From: CAIRYW01 sp964555825
Lineage (GTDB): Bacteria > Patescibacteriota > Minisyncoccia > Phycocordibacterales > CAIRYW01
Length of the DNA: 40,196 bases
Direction: 5' to 3'
Assembly (NCBI GenBank): GCA_964555825.1
Contig: CAZKTY010000001.1
Coordinates: forward strand, 1 to 40,196
Shown: positions 8,441-16,552 of the stretch, piece by piece
Layout: every line of letters begins with the position of its first letter
Position numbering within the stretch: the first letter of the stretch is position 1
The notes under the pieces: model-generated
Seen by the model: only the letters and a program-made list of their open reading frames with translations
What the model was told of the DNA's origin: nothing
The model's database searches: none
Program-made: the position numbers and the translations under genes

Positions 8441-8446
8441 TTTTTT

Positions 8447-8484
8447 ACCCTCAGTTTGTTTGACGAATTGAGGGTTATTTTTTT
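8447..8484 (+). terminator. Terminator after the 8093 gene
   Basis: A 7-bp stem ACCCTCA (8447-8453) with TGAGGGT (8469-8475), then a T-rich tract to 8484. Confidence 0.8.
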
Positions 8485-8512
8485 ATAACAATATAAAAGA
8501 TATAATGAAGAA

Positions 8513-9184
8513 ATGAAGAAAGGAAAATTTATTGTCATTGAAGGAACAGATGGTTCTGGAAAGACCACTCAGACTGAGGCTTTAATAAGACGTTTTAAGA
8601 AAGAAGGGATTCCTTCGGAATCAATTCGTTTTCCTCAGTACGAAAAAAATCTTTTTGGGTCACTTATCCGTGAATGTTTGGATGGGAAGCATGGGGATTT
8701 TATCTCTATTGATCCAAAGATCGCTTCTGTTCTTTATGCTTGTGATAGATTTGAGACGATCTCCAAGATAAAGAAATGGATAGATGATGGGAAAGTTGTT
8801 ATTGCCGACAGATATTCTTCATCAAATCAGATCCATCAAGGAGGGAAGATAAAAGATGAAAGGGAAAGGGCAAAATTCTTGGATTGGCTTGGAGCAATGG
8901 AATACGATACTTTAGGTGTCTTAAGACCAGATGCGGTGATCTATCTGGATGTCCCTTATGAGATATCTTTGCAGCTTATTTCAAATAGAGTTGGGGTGAA
9001 AGACCTTGCAGATTCTAATTTTGATTACTTAAAGAATTCCAAAGAAGCTGGAAAATATATGCTGACCAGAGAAAAATTCTGGACGAGGATCAGTTGTGCT
9101 CCAAGAGGTGAATTACTTTCTATTGAAGATATATCCGAATTGGTTTGGAAAAAAGTCTCCGAAGTGCTTAAATTTAAAGCGTGA
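8513..9184 (+). CDS. tmk: Thymidylate kinase
   Basis: The 223-aa P-loop kinase starts KFIVIEGTDGSGKTTQTEAL (Walker A at G11-T18). The nucleotide-binding ADRYSSSNQIHQGGK segment corresponds to the DRY motif of dTMP kinases, and VIYLDVPYEISLQLI is the usual strand preceding the lid. It phosphorylates dTMP to dTDP, the step after ThyA. TATAAT (8501-8506) ends 6 nt before the ATG, a leaderless arrangement. Its TGA overlaps the GTG start of argS by 4 nt, so the two are translationally coupled. Confidence 0.93.
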   Translation: MKKGKFIVIEGTDGSGKTTQTEALIRRFKKEGIPSESIRFPQYEKNLFGSLIRECLDGKHGDFISIDPKIASVLYACDRFETISKIKKWIDDGKVVIADRYSSSNQIHQGGKIKDERERAKFLDWLGAMEYDTLGVLRPDAVIYLDVPYEISLQLISNRVGVKDLADSNFDYLKNSKEAGKYMLTREKFWTRISCAPRGELLSIEDISELVWKKVSEVLKFKA

Positions 9185-10842
9185 AGGAAAAAATAAAAAA
9201 AGAAGTTGAACAGGCAGCTTTAAAGCTTTTTGGTAAAGAAGTTATTTTTTCTATTGAATACCCAGAAAGTAAGTTTGGAGATTATTCTTCAAATGTGGCA
9301 TTTCCTCTATCAAAAGTTTTAGGAATTTCTCCTAAAGAAGTAGCAGAAAAACTATCAAAATATCTAATTGAGAATAGTCCTAAAGTATTCAAAAAAGTTG
9401 AGGTGGCAGGACCAGGTTTCCTTAATTTTTTTATTCAGGAAAAAATATTTTCAAATAATATTTCATCAGTCCTCAAGCTTGGAAAGAGATATGGTCAAAG
9501 CAAGATAAATAAAGGAGAAAAAATAATTGTTGAATATTCTTCTCCAAATATTGCAAAGCCTTTTACTATTGGACACTTGCGCTCAACGATCATTGGAGAC
9601 GCTGTTGCAAACATCTTAGAATTCTCAGGTGCTAAGGTCATTAGAGACAATCATTTAGGAGATTGGGGAACTCAGTTTGGAAAGATGATAGTTGCGATAA
9701 AAAGATGGGGAGATATTTCTAAGATAAAGAGTTCGAAGGAACCGGTCAAGGATCTTGTGGCTCTATATGTAAAATTCCATGAAGAAGCAGAAAAAGACAA
9801 GACTCTAGAAGATGAAGCAAGAGGTTGGTTCACTAAGCTTGAAAAAAAAGACAAAGAAGCGATCAAACTTTGGAAACTTTGTGTTAGTTTGTCTTTGAAA
9901 GAATTCAAAAAAATATATAAGAGGTTAGGTGTTTCATTTGATACAGCAGTTGGAGAAAGTTTCTTTGAAGATAAGATGGCGATCATTGTTGAAGAGGCTT
10001 TAAAAAAAGATATAGCCAAAGTTAGTGAAGGGGCAACTCTTATCTTCTTTGAGAATGATAAATATTCTCCACTTATGCTTCTTAAGAGTGATGGTTCATC
10101 TCTTTATGCATTGAGAGATCTTGCCGCTGATAAATGGAGAAAGAAAAAATATGGGAAAGACGTTCTTATTATCAACGAGGTGGGTATGGAACAGTCTTTG
10201 CATTTCAAACAGGTCTTTGAAGCGGAAAGGCTTTTGGGTATTTCTAATGGAAATGATCGTTTCCATATTGCTCATGGACTTTATAGTTTTAAAGATGGGA
10301 AAATGAGCACAAGGAAAGGGAATGTTATCTGGCTTGAAGAGGTTCTTGAAGAGGCAAAAAAAAGAGCTGAAGTATTTAATAAAGATGTAGCAGAGGAAGT
10401 TGGTATTGGTGCGATAAAATTCAATGATCTGAAACGTGACTCGACCAAGGAGATCGTATTTGATTGGGACGAGATCTTGAATTTAAGAGGGGATTCTGGT
10501 CCGTATCTTCAGTATTCTTCTGCTAGAGCCTTCTCAATTCTTCAAAAGGCTAAGGTGAAACCTAGGGTCTTAGTTCCAAAAGATTGGGAGATAACCGAGA
10601 TCGAAAAAATGCTTGCGAGATTTCCTGAGATAGTTGAAAGATCATCTATTGATCTGAAGCCTCATCAGATATCTCTTTATCTGTTAGAGCTTTCAGGTTC
10701 TTTTAATAATTTTTATACGCATAACAAGATCATTAATAGTGGTGATGGAGAGTCGTATAGACTTGCTATAACAGAGGCTTTTAGGACAGTTCTTTCGAAT
10801 GGATTGGATCTGCTTGGAATAAAAGCTTTGAAGAAGATGTAG
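9181..10842 (+). CDS. argS: Arginine--tRNA ligase
   Basis: The 553-aa class I synthetase has an N-terminal Add1 tRNA-binding region. Next come EYSSPNIAKPFTIGHLRSTI (HIGH box GHLRS), IRDNHLGDWGTQFGKMI, and the ArgRS KMSKS equivalent GKMSTRKGNVIWLEE. The C-terminal DALR anticodon-binding domain includes YLQYSSARAFSIL. Length is normal. It starts with GTG overlapping the tmk stop (GTGA), so expression probably depends on translation of tmk. Confidence 0.97.
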   Translation: MKEKIKKEVEQAALKLFGKEVIFSIEYPESKFGDYSSNVAFPLSKVLGISPKEVAEKLSKYLIENSPKVFKKVEVAGPGFLNFFIQEKIFSNNISSVLKLGKRYGQSKINKGEKIIVEYSSPNIAKPFTIGHLRSTIIGDAVANILEFSGAKVIRDNHLGDWGTQFGKMIVAIKRWGDISKIKSSKEPVKDLVALYVKFHEEAEKDKTLEDEARGWFTKLEKKDKEAIKLWKLCVSLSLKEFKKIYKRLGVSFDTAVGESFFEDKMAIIVEEALKKDIAKVSEGATLIFFENDKYSPLMLLKSDGSSLYALRDLAADKWRKKKYGKDVLIINEVGMEQSLHFKQVFEAERLLGISNGNDRFHIAHGLYSFKDGKMSTRKGNVIWLEEVLEEAKKRAEVFNKDVAEEVGIGAIKFNDLKRDSTKEIVFDWDEILNLRGDSGPYLQYSSARAFSILQKAKVKPRVLVPKDWEITEIEKMLARFPEIVERSSIDLKPHQISLYLLELSGSFNNFYTHNKIINSGDGESYRLAITEAFRTVLSNGLDLLGIKALKKM

Positions 10843-10921
10843 TTTTCGATCTTTCAATCGCAAAAAACTTTTGTGATACAATTTTCAAAAGGATTTATAA
10901 GTTAATTTAAAATTATCACAT

Positions 10922-11398
10922 ATGATGTGTCACGATAAAAAATGTTGCCATAATAAATGGGGGAAAATACTATTGAGGATAGTAATAGGACTAGTTTTTT
11001 TGATGCACGGAATGCAACATTTTGGTCATGTTGATCAGACCTCGATGTTTTTCAATCATCTCGGCTTATCGGCTTTCTTTGTCTATTTAGTATCTGCTAT
11101 AGAGGTTGCTGGAGGAATTGCTTTTATTTTGGGAATTTTTACAAGGATCTTTGCTTTTCTTTTTGCAATAATTATGATATTTGCTGTTTTTCTTACAAAT
11201 AGAGAATTGCACCTATCTTCTTATGAGCTTGAATTTGTTCTATTTGCAGTTTCAGTCTTCTTCACAACTGTCGGTTCTGGGCATTTGTCATTGGCTCGTT
11301 TATGTAAATGTAAATGTCATGAGGAGGAAAAAGCATGTAGAAAATGTAAGATCTTTGGATGTGAAAAAAATTGTTGCGAAGCTTCAGCAGGGAAATAA
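10922..11398 (+). CDS. DoxX-family membrane protein with Cys-rich ends
   Basis: The 158-aa protein has four hydrophobic helices. The first includes LLRIVIGLVFLMHGMQHFGH, the typical start of DoxX/TQO-subunit-type proteins, followed by AIEVAGGIAFILGIFTRIFA. DoxX proteins are small inner-membrane components, some linked to quinone or thiosulfate metabolism and redox stress; substrate unknown here. Unusual are a Cys/His-rich start (MMCHDKKCCHNK) and a C-terminal tail with about ten Cys (LCKCKCHEEE, CRKCKIFGCEKNCC). These look like metal or redox-active clusters. Start could be 10922 or 10925. The leader probably begins near the -10-like GATACAAT about 45 nt upstream. Confidence 0.8.
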   Translation: MMCHDKKCCHNKWGKILLRIVIGLVFLMHGMQHFGHVDQTSMFFNHLGLSAFFVYLVSAIEVAGGIAFILGIFTRIFAFLFAIIMIFAVFLTNRELHLSSYELEFVLFAVSVFFTTVGSGHLSLARLCKCKCHEEEKACRKCKIFGCEKNCCEASAGK

Positions 11399-11465
11399 GA
11401 TCATTCATGCAAATCAAATGGTAGAATGCTGATCAATTGAGGATATTTTATTTATTATAAAAATT

Positions 11466-11504
11466 AGCGCAGCAGGTCTTTGAAGACTTGTTGCGCTTTT
11501 TTTT
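11466..11504 (+). terminator. Terminator between converging genes
   Basis: A 14-bp stem (11466-11479 with 11484-11497, two G-T pairs), loop TTGA, T tract 11498-11504. It serves the DoxX gene and probably also the opposing gene at 11520. Confidence 0.85.
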
Positions 11505-11519
11505 GTGGATCCTGATTCT

Positions 11520-11834
11520 TTAGTAGCTATAGCGCCTTTCATTGTCCAAGCTTTGCTGGACCATGCCACCGAACATACCTTGTCCTTGGTTATATTCGTA
11601 GCGATCGTTCGGTCTTACCACAACAGGTCCTCTCCATATCAACTTGTCGGGTCTGCCATCGGAGTAATGTCTCCAACGGCTAACGACGCGAACATTTTCG
11701 GCAGGAGGGGCGTAATACGCCCGATCCAGTCTGGATGGTCCTCCAAAGGAGATGAGACTGATGCTGTAAGGATTGCAGCATCCACTTGTTAGAAACGCAC
11801 CTACTGAGGCTAGGATGTAAGATAGTTTGTTCAT
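11520..11834 (-). CDS. Small putative lipoprotein of unknown function
   Basis: The 104-aa protein has a short signal-like start MNKLSYILASVGAFLTSGC, where LTSGC matches a lipobox with Cys19. The mature part is Arg/Tyr-rich (RLDRAYYAPP, RWRHYSDGRPDKL). GC reaches 50-60% in places, far above the AT-rich neighbours, so recent acquisition is possible. TATAAT ends 9 nt before the ATG, on the opposite strand to the ileS promoter. A mostly shadow-like ORF on the plus strand (11505-11792) is less likely, because this frame has a promoter, a signal peptide and a terminator. No family recognised. Confidence 0.6.
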   Translation of the reverse strand: MNKLSYILASVGAFLTSGCCNPYSISLISFGGPSRLDRAYYAPPAENVRVVSRWRHYSDGRPDKLIWRGPVVVRPNDRYEYNQGQGMFGGMVQQSLDNERRYSY

Positions 11835-11913
11835 TCTGGTTGTATTATATCACATTTTGATGGAAAATCAATAGGTAGAAAATATATCTGAAATGCTAAT
11901 ATAAGCCTTACAT

Positions 11914-14900
11914 ATGAATGAAATTCCAAATCAGAAAAGTAAAATTGCAGAAAATGAGGAACGAATATTGAATTTTTGGAAAGAAAATAAGATCTTCCAG
12001 AAGACATTGGAAAAAGAATCCCCAAGGGGTGATTTTGTATTTTTTGAAGGTCCCCCAACTGCAAATGGAAAGCCTGGTATTCACCACATGGAGGCTAGAT
12101 CTTTCAAGGATGTTATTCCTCGTTTCAAGACCATGAATGGTTTCAACGTTCCAAGAAGAGCAGGGTGGGATACTCATGGACTTCCTGTTGAAATTCAGGC
12201 AGAAAAATCTCTTGGATTGAGATCGAAAAAAGAAATTGAAAAATATGGAGTAGCTGAATTCAATAAAAAATGTAAGCAAAGTGTTTTTGAGTATTTGAAA
12301 GATTGGGATCGATTCACTGAAAGGATGGGTTATTGGGTAGATCAGGATAATGCATATTTCACATTCAAAAATTCCTATATTGAATCTTTGTGGAATATCG
12401 TAAGTGAGATAAACAAAAAAGGTTTTTTGTACAAAGATTACAAGGTTGTTCCTTGGTGTCCAAGATGTGGGACAGGTCTTTCTTCACACGAACTTGCTCA
12501 AGGATATGAAGATGTAAAAGATCTTACTGTTTATGCGAAGTTCAAGATCGTGGGTCAAGAAAATACTTATCTGCTTGCATGGACCACGACTCCTTGGACT
12601 CTTCCTGGGAACGTCGCTTTAGCTATTGGAGAAAAGATAGATTACGTGAAGATAAGATCAGGAGAAAATTTTTTTATTCTTGGAAAGACTCGTTTGAGTG
12701 TTATTCCTGAAGGGTATGAGGTCCTTGAAGAATTCAAAGGGAAAGATCTGATCGGTCTAGAATACGAACCTCTTTACCCATTTTTGAAAGATAATCTTCC
12801 TGATCAAGAAAAAGAAAAAATAGAAAAGACATTCAAGGTCTATTCTGGAAGTTTTGTAACAACAGAAGATGGAACAGGTATCGTCCATATTGCTCCTATG
12901 TATGGAACTGATGACTTTGATCTAGGAACAAAAGAAGTTCTTCCAAAATTTCATATAGTAAATGAAGACGGAACTTTCAAAGATTTTGCAGGTTTTCTTG
13001 CAGGAAAATTTGTAAAAGATGAAGATGTCGCTGTTGATGTCATTAAAGATCTTGCTGGCAGGAATTTGCTGTTCAAGAAAGAAAAACACGAGCATTCATA
13101 TCCTCATTGTTGGAGATGTAAGACACCTCTTATCTATTACGCACGTGATTCTTGGTATATCAAGATGTCTTCTTTGCGCGATAAGTTGGTAAAAGAAAAT
13201 GAGGGGATCAATTGGGAACCTTCATACATTAAAGATGGCAGATTTGGTGAGTGGTTGAAAGATATCAAAGATTGGGCGATCTCTCGAGAGAGATACTGGG
13301 GAACTCCTCTTCCTGTCTGGAAAGATGATGAAGGAAAAGAGATCTTCATTCCAAATTCGATAGAAAATTTAAAGGGAAAGACCAAAAGATCTGGAAACAA
13401 ATACCTCTTAATGAGACATGGAGAAGCTACTCAGAATGTAGAAGGTGTATTGAGTTCAACTAATAAAGTTCCACGTCCTTTGACAGAAAAAGGGAGGGAG
13501 CAGGTAATTTCTTCTGCTCAAAAACTAAAAGAAGAAAAGATCGACATCATCATCTATTCACCGATAATAAGAGCAAAGCAGACAGCAGATGAGATCTCTA
13601 AAGTTTTCAAGAAAGAGGATATACAGATCATTGAAGATGAAAGAATTAGAGAGGAGGATTTTGGGGAGCTTTCTGATACCTTGAAAGCTTCAGATTTCAC
13701 AAAATATTTCCCTGATTTTAAATTCAGACTTGATACTTCTGTGGCTGGATGCGAGACCCTTCGTCAGACCAAGAAGAGAATAGGAGAATTTTTGTATGAC
13801 ATAGAAAAAAAATATTCAGATAAAAATATCTTGATAATTTCTCATGATGGACCTTTAAAATTGATGAAAGCCATTGCTTTAGGAGTCGATGATAAAGAGC
13901 TGGAAGAGATCTATATACCGACAGAAGATTTTCTTGTTCCTGGAAATTTTATAGAATTTGATTTTGTTTCGATACCTCATGATGAAGATTACAAACTTGA
14001 TCTGCATAAGCCTTATATTGATGAAATTGAAGTAGTGGGGGAGAAAGGAAAAATATTGAAAAGGACCAAAGAAGTAATGGATGTATGGTTTGATTCTGGG
14101 TCAATGCCATTTGCTTCAAATCATTATCCGATGGAAAACAAAGAACTCGTCGAAGATGAACTTTTTCCTGCAGATTTTATCTGTGAAGCAATTGATCAGA
14201 CCAGAGGATGGTTCTACACACTTCATGCAATTGGGGTGCTCCTAGGAAAAGGAAAAGCTTTTAAGAATGTTATTTGTCTTGGACTTTTGATGGATAAAGA
14301 CGGAAAAAAAATGAGCAAGTCGATCGGAAATGTTGTTGATCCAGAAATGATGATGGATAAATATGGAGCAGATGCTTTAAGACTTTGGATGTATTCGATA
14401 AATCAACCAGGTGAAAGCAAGAATTTTGACGAGAAGTCTGTAGATGAGATCGTCAAGAAAAATTTCAATTTGCTTTCGAATGTCTTAACTTTTTATGAGT
14501 TATATCGAGATAAAGAATTAGAATCAAATGAGTACCCAGTTTCAGAAAATATTTTAGACAAGTGGATATTGACAAGACTTTCAGAACTTGTGAACGAGGG
14601 AACAAAGAATATGAATAATTATAAGGTCCTTGAACCAGTAAGAGGTCTTCGAGAATTCATTGATGATCTTTCTACTTGGTATGTAAGGCGTTCAAGAGAG
14701 AGGTTAAGAGATGGAGATAAGGACGCAAAAAAAAGTTTGTATTTTGTACTTAAGACCATTTCAAAATACATGGCTCCTTTTGCTCCTTTTTATGCTGAAT
14801 CTCTCTATCAAAATTTACGTTTAGAAAGTGATGTTGAAAGTGTTCATTTAGAAAAATGGCCAGAGATACAAGAAGCAGAGAAAAAGATAATTGAAGATAT

Positions 14901-15366
14901 GAAAGCTGTGAGGGGAATATGTTCTCTTGGATTGAAAGAGAGATCAAATGCAAAGATAAATGTTAGACAGCCTCTCAAGAAACTGAAGATCAAAGGTATA
15001 GAACTAGCAGGTAACTATCAAGAAATAATAAAAGATGAGATCAACGTCAAAGAGATAGTTTTTGATGATACGATCCAAAATGATGTTGAATTAGATACAG
15101 AGATAACTCCAGAGCTTAAAGAAGAAGGTGTTATGCGTGAATTTGTCAGAGCTGTGCAGGATTTTAGAAAAGAAAAAGGTTTTGAAGCAAAAGACAGAGC
15201 AGCCCTCTCGATCCTTTCCGATGAACCTTTCAAAAAAATAGTTTCAAGATTTGAAGATGAGATAAAGAAGATCGCAGGACTTAATAATGTTAAATTTGTT
15301 TTGGAAGCTGATAAAGAAATAAAACTTGAATCTTTCGTCGTAAAAATTTCTATCGAAAAACAATAA
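11914..15366 (+). CDS. ileS: Isoleucine--tRNA ligase with an inserted histidine-phosphatase domain
   Basis: The protein is 1150 aa, about 100-200 longer than most IleRS. IleRS parts: GPPTANGKPGIHHMEAR (HIGH region, residues 47-62), a Zn-type CPRCG, the CP1 editing domain with TTTPWTLPGN and GTGIVHIAPMYGTDDF, then RERYWGTPLPVW. A block of about residues 494-690 follows that is not IleRS. It has LMRHGEA (R501, H502, G503), SPIIRAKQTA, REEDFGEL and SHDG (H644), the full active-site set of the histidine phosphatase superfamily. IleRS resumes with DLHKPYIDE (D696), WFDSG (W725) and KMSKS (K799-S803), then the anticodon-binding domain. No frameshift or stop interrupts it, so this looks like a genuine domain insertion. 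An extended -10 ends 11 nt before the ATG. Confidence 0.96.
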   Translation: MNEIPNQKSKIAENEERILNFWKENKIFQKTLEKESPRGDFVFFEGPPTANGKPGIHHMEARSFKDVIPRFKTMNGFNVPRRAGWDTHGLPVEIQAEKSLGLRSKKEIEKYGVAEFNKKCKQSVFEYLKDWDRFTERMGYWVDQDNAYFTFKNSYIESLWNIVSEINKKGFLYKDYKVVPWCPRCGTGLSSHELAQGYEDVKDLTVYAKFKIVGQENTYLLAWTTTPWTLPGNVALAIGEKIDYVKIRSGENFFILGKTRLSVIPEGYEVLEEFKGKDLIGLEYEPLYPFLKDNLPDQEKEKIEKTFKVYSGSFVTTEDGTGIVHIAPMYGTDDFDLGTKEVLPKFHIVNEDGTFKDFAGFLAGKFVKDEDVAVDVIKDLAGRNLLFKKEKHEHSYPHCWRCKTPLIYYARDSWYIKMSSLRDKLVKENEGINWEPSYIKDGRFGEWLKDIKDWAISRERYWGTPLPVWKDDEGKEIFIPNSIENLKGKTKRSGNKYLLMRHGEATQNVEGVLSSTNKVPRPLTEKGREQVISSAQKLKEEKIDIIIYSPIIRAKQTADEISKVFKKEDIQIIEDERIREEDFGELSDTLKASDFTKYFPDFKFRLDTSVAGCETLRQTKKRIGEFLYDIEKKYSDKNILIISHDGPLKLMKAIALGVDDKELEEIYIPTEDFLVPGNFIEFDFVSIPHDEDYKLDLHKPYIDEIEVVGEKGKILKRTKEVMDVWFDSGSMPFASNHYPMENKELVEDELFPADFICEAIDQTRGWFYTLHAIGVLLGKGKAFKNVICLGLLMDKDGKKMSKSIGNVVDPEMMMDKYGADALRLWMYSINQPGESKNFDEKSVDEIVKKNFNLLSNVLTFYELYRDKELESNEYPVSENILDKWILTRLSELVNEGTKNMNNYKVLEPVRGLREFIDDLSTWYVRRSRERLRDGDKDAKKSLYFVLKTISKYMAPFAPFYAESLYQNLRLESDVESVHLEKWPEIQEAEKKIIEDMKAVRGICSLGLKERSNAKINVRQPLKKLKIKGIELAGNYQEIIKDEINVKEIVFDDTIQNDVELDTEITPELKEEGVMREFVRAVQDFRKEKGFEAKDRAALSILSDEPFKKIVSRFEDEIKKIAGLNNVKFVLEADKEIKLESFVVKISIEKQ

Positions 15367-15368
15367 AA

Positions 15369-15923
15369 ATGAAAAAAATAGTATTTGTTCATGGATTAAA
15401 TAGCGGTCCTAATGATGGATGGTTTCCTTGGCTTAAAGAAAATCTCCAAGATAGAGGTTTTGAGGTTGTTTCATCTCAGTTCCCTAAAGGAAAGGATCTT
15501 AAATCATCAAAATGGATAGAACATTTAAAGAGTGATAGTGGCACTCTAGATGAAGATCTTTTTTTTGTCGGACATAGTCTGGGATGTGTTTCTATTGTTA
15601 GATTTCTTGAAACTCTTCCAGAAGATATAAAAGTGGGAGGAGCAGTTTTCGTTGCTCCTTTTTTTAAAAAACTCAAGTATCCAGAGATAATTGAGTTTAC
15701 GGAAAGTTCTCTAGATGTAGAGAAAGCGAGAAAACATCTCCTGAAAAGTATTTCAATAATTTCCGAAGATGATCATGTTGTGCCTGTTGATGTTGCGATA
15801 GATTTTGTTAATAGGATGAATTCAGAAGTTGTTGTAGATAATGGCAAAGGACATTTTGGGCAAAAGAGTGGTATCAAGAAACTCCAAAGTGCACTTGAAG
15901 CTGTTTTAAAAATAACTAAATAA
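15369..15923 (+). CDS. RBBP9/YdeN-type serine hydrolase
   Basis: The 184-aa alpha/beta hydrolase starts KKIVFVHGLNSGPNDGWFPWL, an oxyanion-region HG. The nucleophile elbow is GHSLG with S70. A late acidic segment (SEDDHVVP) and the C-terminal GKGHFG supply the expected Asp and His. This matches the small RBBP9/YdeN (Ser_hydrolase) family; substrates are mostly unknown. It starts 2 nt after the ileS stop and its TAA overlaps the recO ATG (TAATG), so it is within an ileS-hydrolase-recO transcription unit. Confidence 0.85.
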   Translation: MKKIVFVHGLNSGPNDGWFPWLKENLQDRGFEVVSSQFPKGKDLKSSKWIEHLKSDSGTLDEDLFFVGHSLGCVSIVRFLETLPEDIKVGGAVFVAPFFKKLKYPEIIEFTESSLDVEKARKHLLKSISIISEDDHVVPVDVAIDFVNRMNSEVVVDNGKGHFGQKSGIKKLQSALEAVLKITK

Positions 15924-16495
15924 TGAGTCATATTAAATATACAACTGATGCCTTTGTTATCACTTCAAAGGAGAATAGTGAAGCGGATAGAGTCTTTAAA
16001 TTATATACAAAAGAATTTGGAATGATCTTTGCAATGGCAAAAGGCATCAGACTTTTAAAATCAAAGCTTAAAGGACATCTTGATCTTGGCAGCAGGGTAA
16101 AGATCTCATTGGTAAAAGGTAAGGATTTTTGGAGATTAGTAGAGGCAGAAAAATATGAAGGAGAAGAGATATCTGTTCGATCAAGGAAACATTTTGCAAA
16201 GATCATTGCTGTCGTTGCAAGACTTGTTCATGGTGAGGAAAGAAATGGGGAAGTTTATGAAGCTTTAGTTGAGCTTTATAAAGCACTGTTTATTTTACCT
16301 GAAACCTGCCTAGAAGGATTAGAGTTGATCGCCTCTACAAAGATCCTGAGTGGTCTAGGATATTCCTCCTCAGAAAAGCTTTTTCAGACTATCTATAACT
16401 CTTCTTTCTGCGAAGAAGCTGCTTTGCATGCCTTAAATGAAAAACCAAAAATAATATCAATAGTTAACACAGCTCTTTCTCAAAGTCATTTGTGA
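15923..16495 (+). CDS. recO: DNA repair protein RecO, short form
   Basis: The 190-aa protein has the RecO N-terminal OB-fold pattern: TTDAFVITSKENSEADRVFKLYTKEFGMIFAMAKGIR, read as two blocks. A helical C-terminal half follows. RecO anneals SSB-coated single strands and, with RecR, helps load RecA at gaps. Typical RecO is about 230-250 aa with a Cys-rich zinc module; no such module is seen here, so the protein is short. It overlaps the preceding gene by one base (TAATG), indicating translational coupling. Confidence 0.8.
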   Translation: MSHIKYTTDAFVITSKENSEADRVFKLYTKEFGMIFAMAKGIRLLKSKLKGHLDLGSRVKISLVKGKDFWRLVEAEKYEGEEISVRSRKHFAKIIAVVARLVHGEERNGEVYEALVELYKALFILPETCLEGLELIASTKILSGLGYSSSEKLFQTIYNSSFCEEAALHALNEKPKIISIVNTALSQSHL

Positions 16496-16552
16496 TATAG
16501 GTTTAAGTTGCATTTTTAGTTTTACTTTGGAAAGGATATAATTTCATAACAA

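Noticed and set aside
11505..11792. 95-aa plus-strand ORF opposite the lipoprotein gene
   Set aside because: The minus-strand frame has a signal peptide, a -10 and a terminator; the plus-strand frame starts within the T tract region of a terminator.
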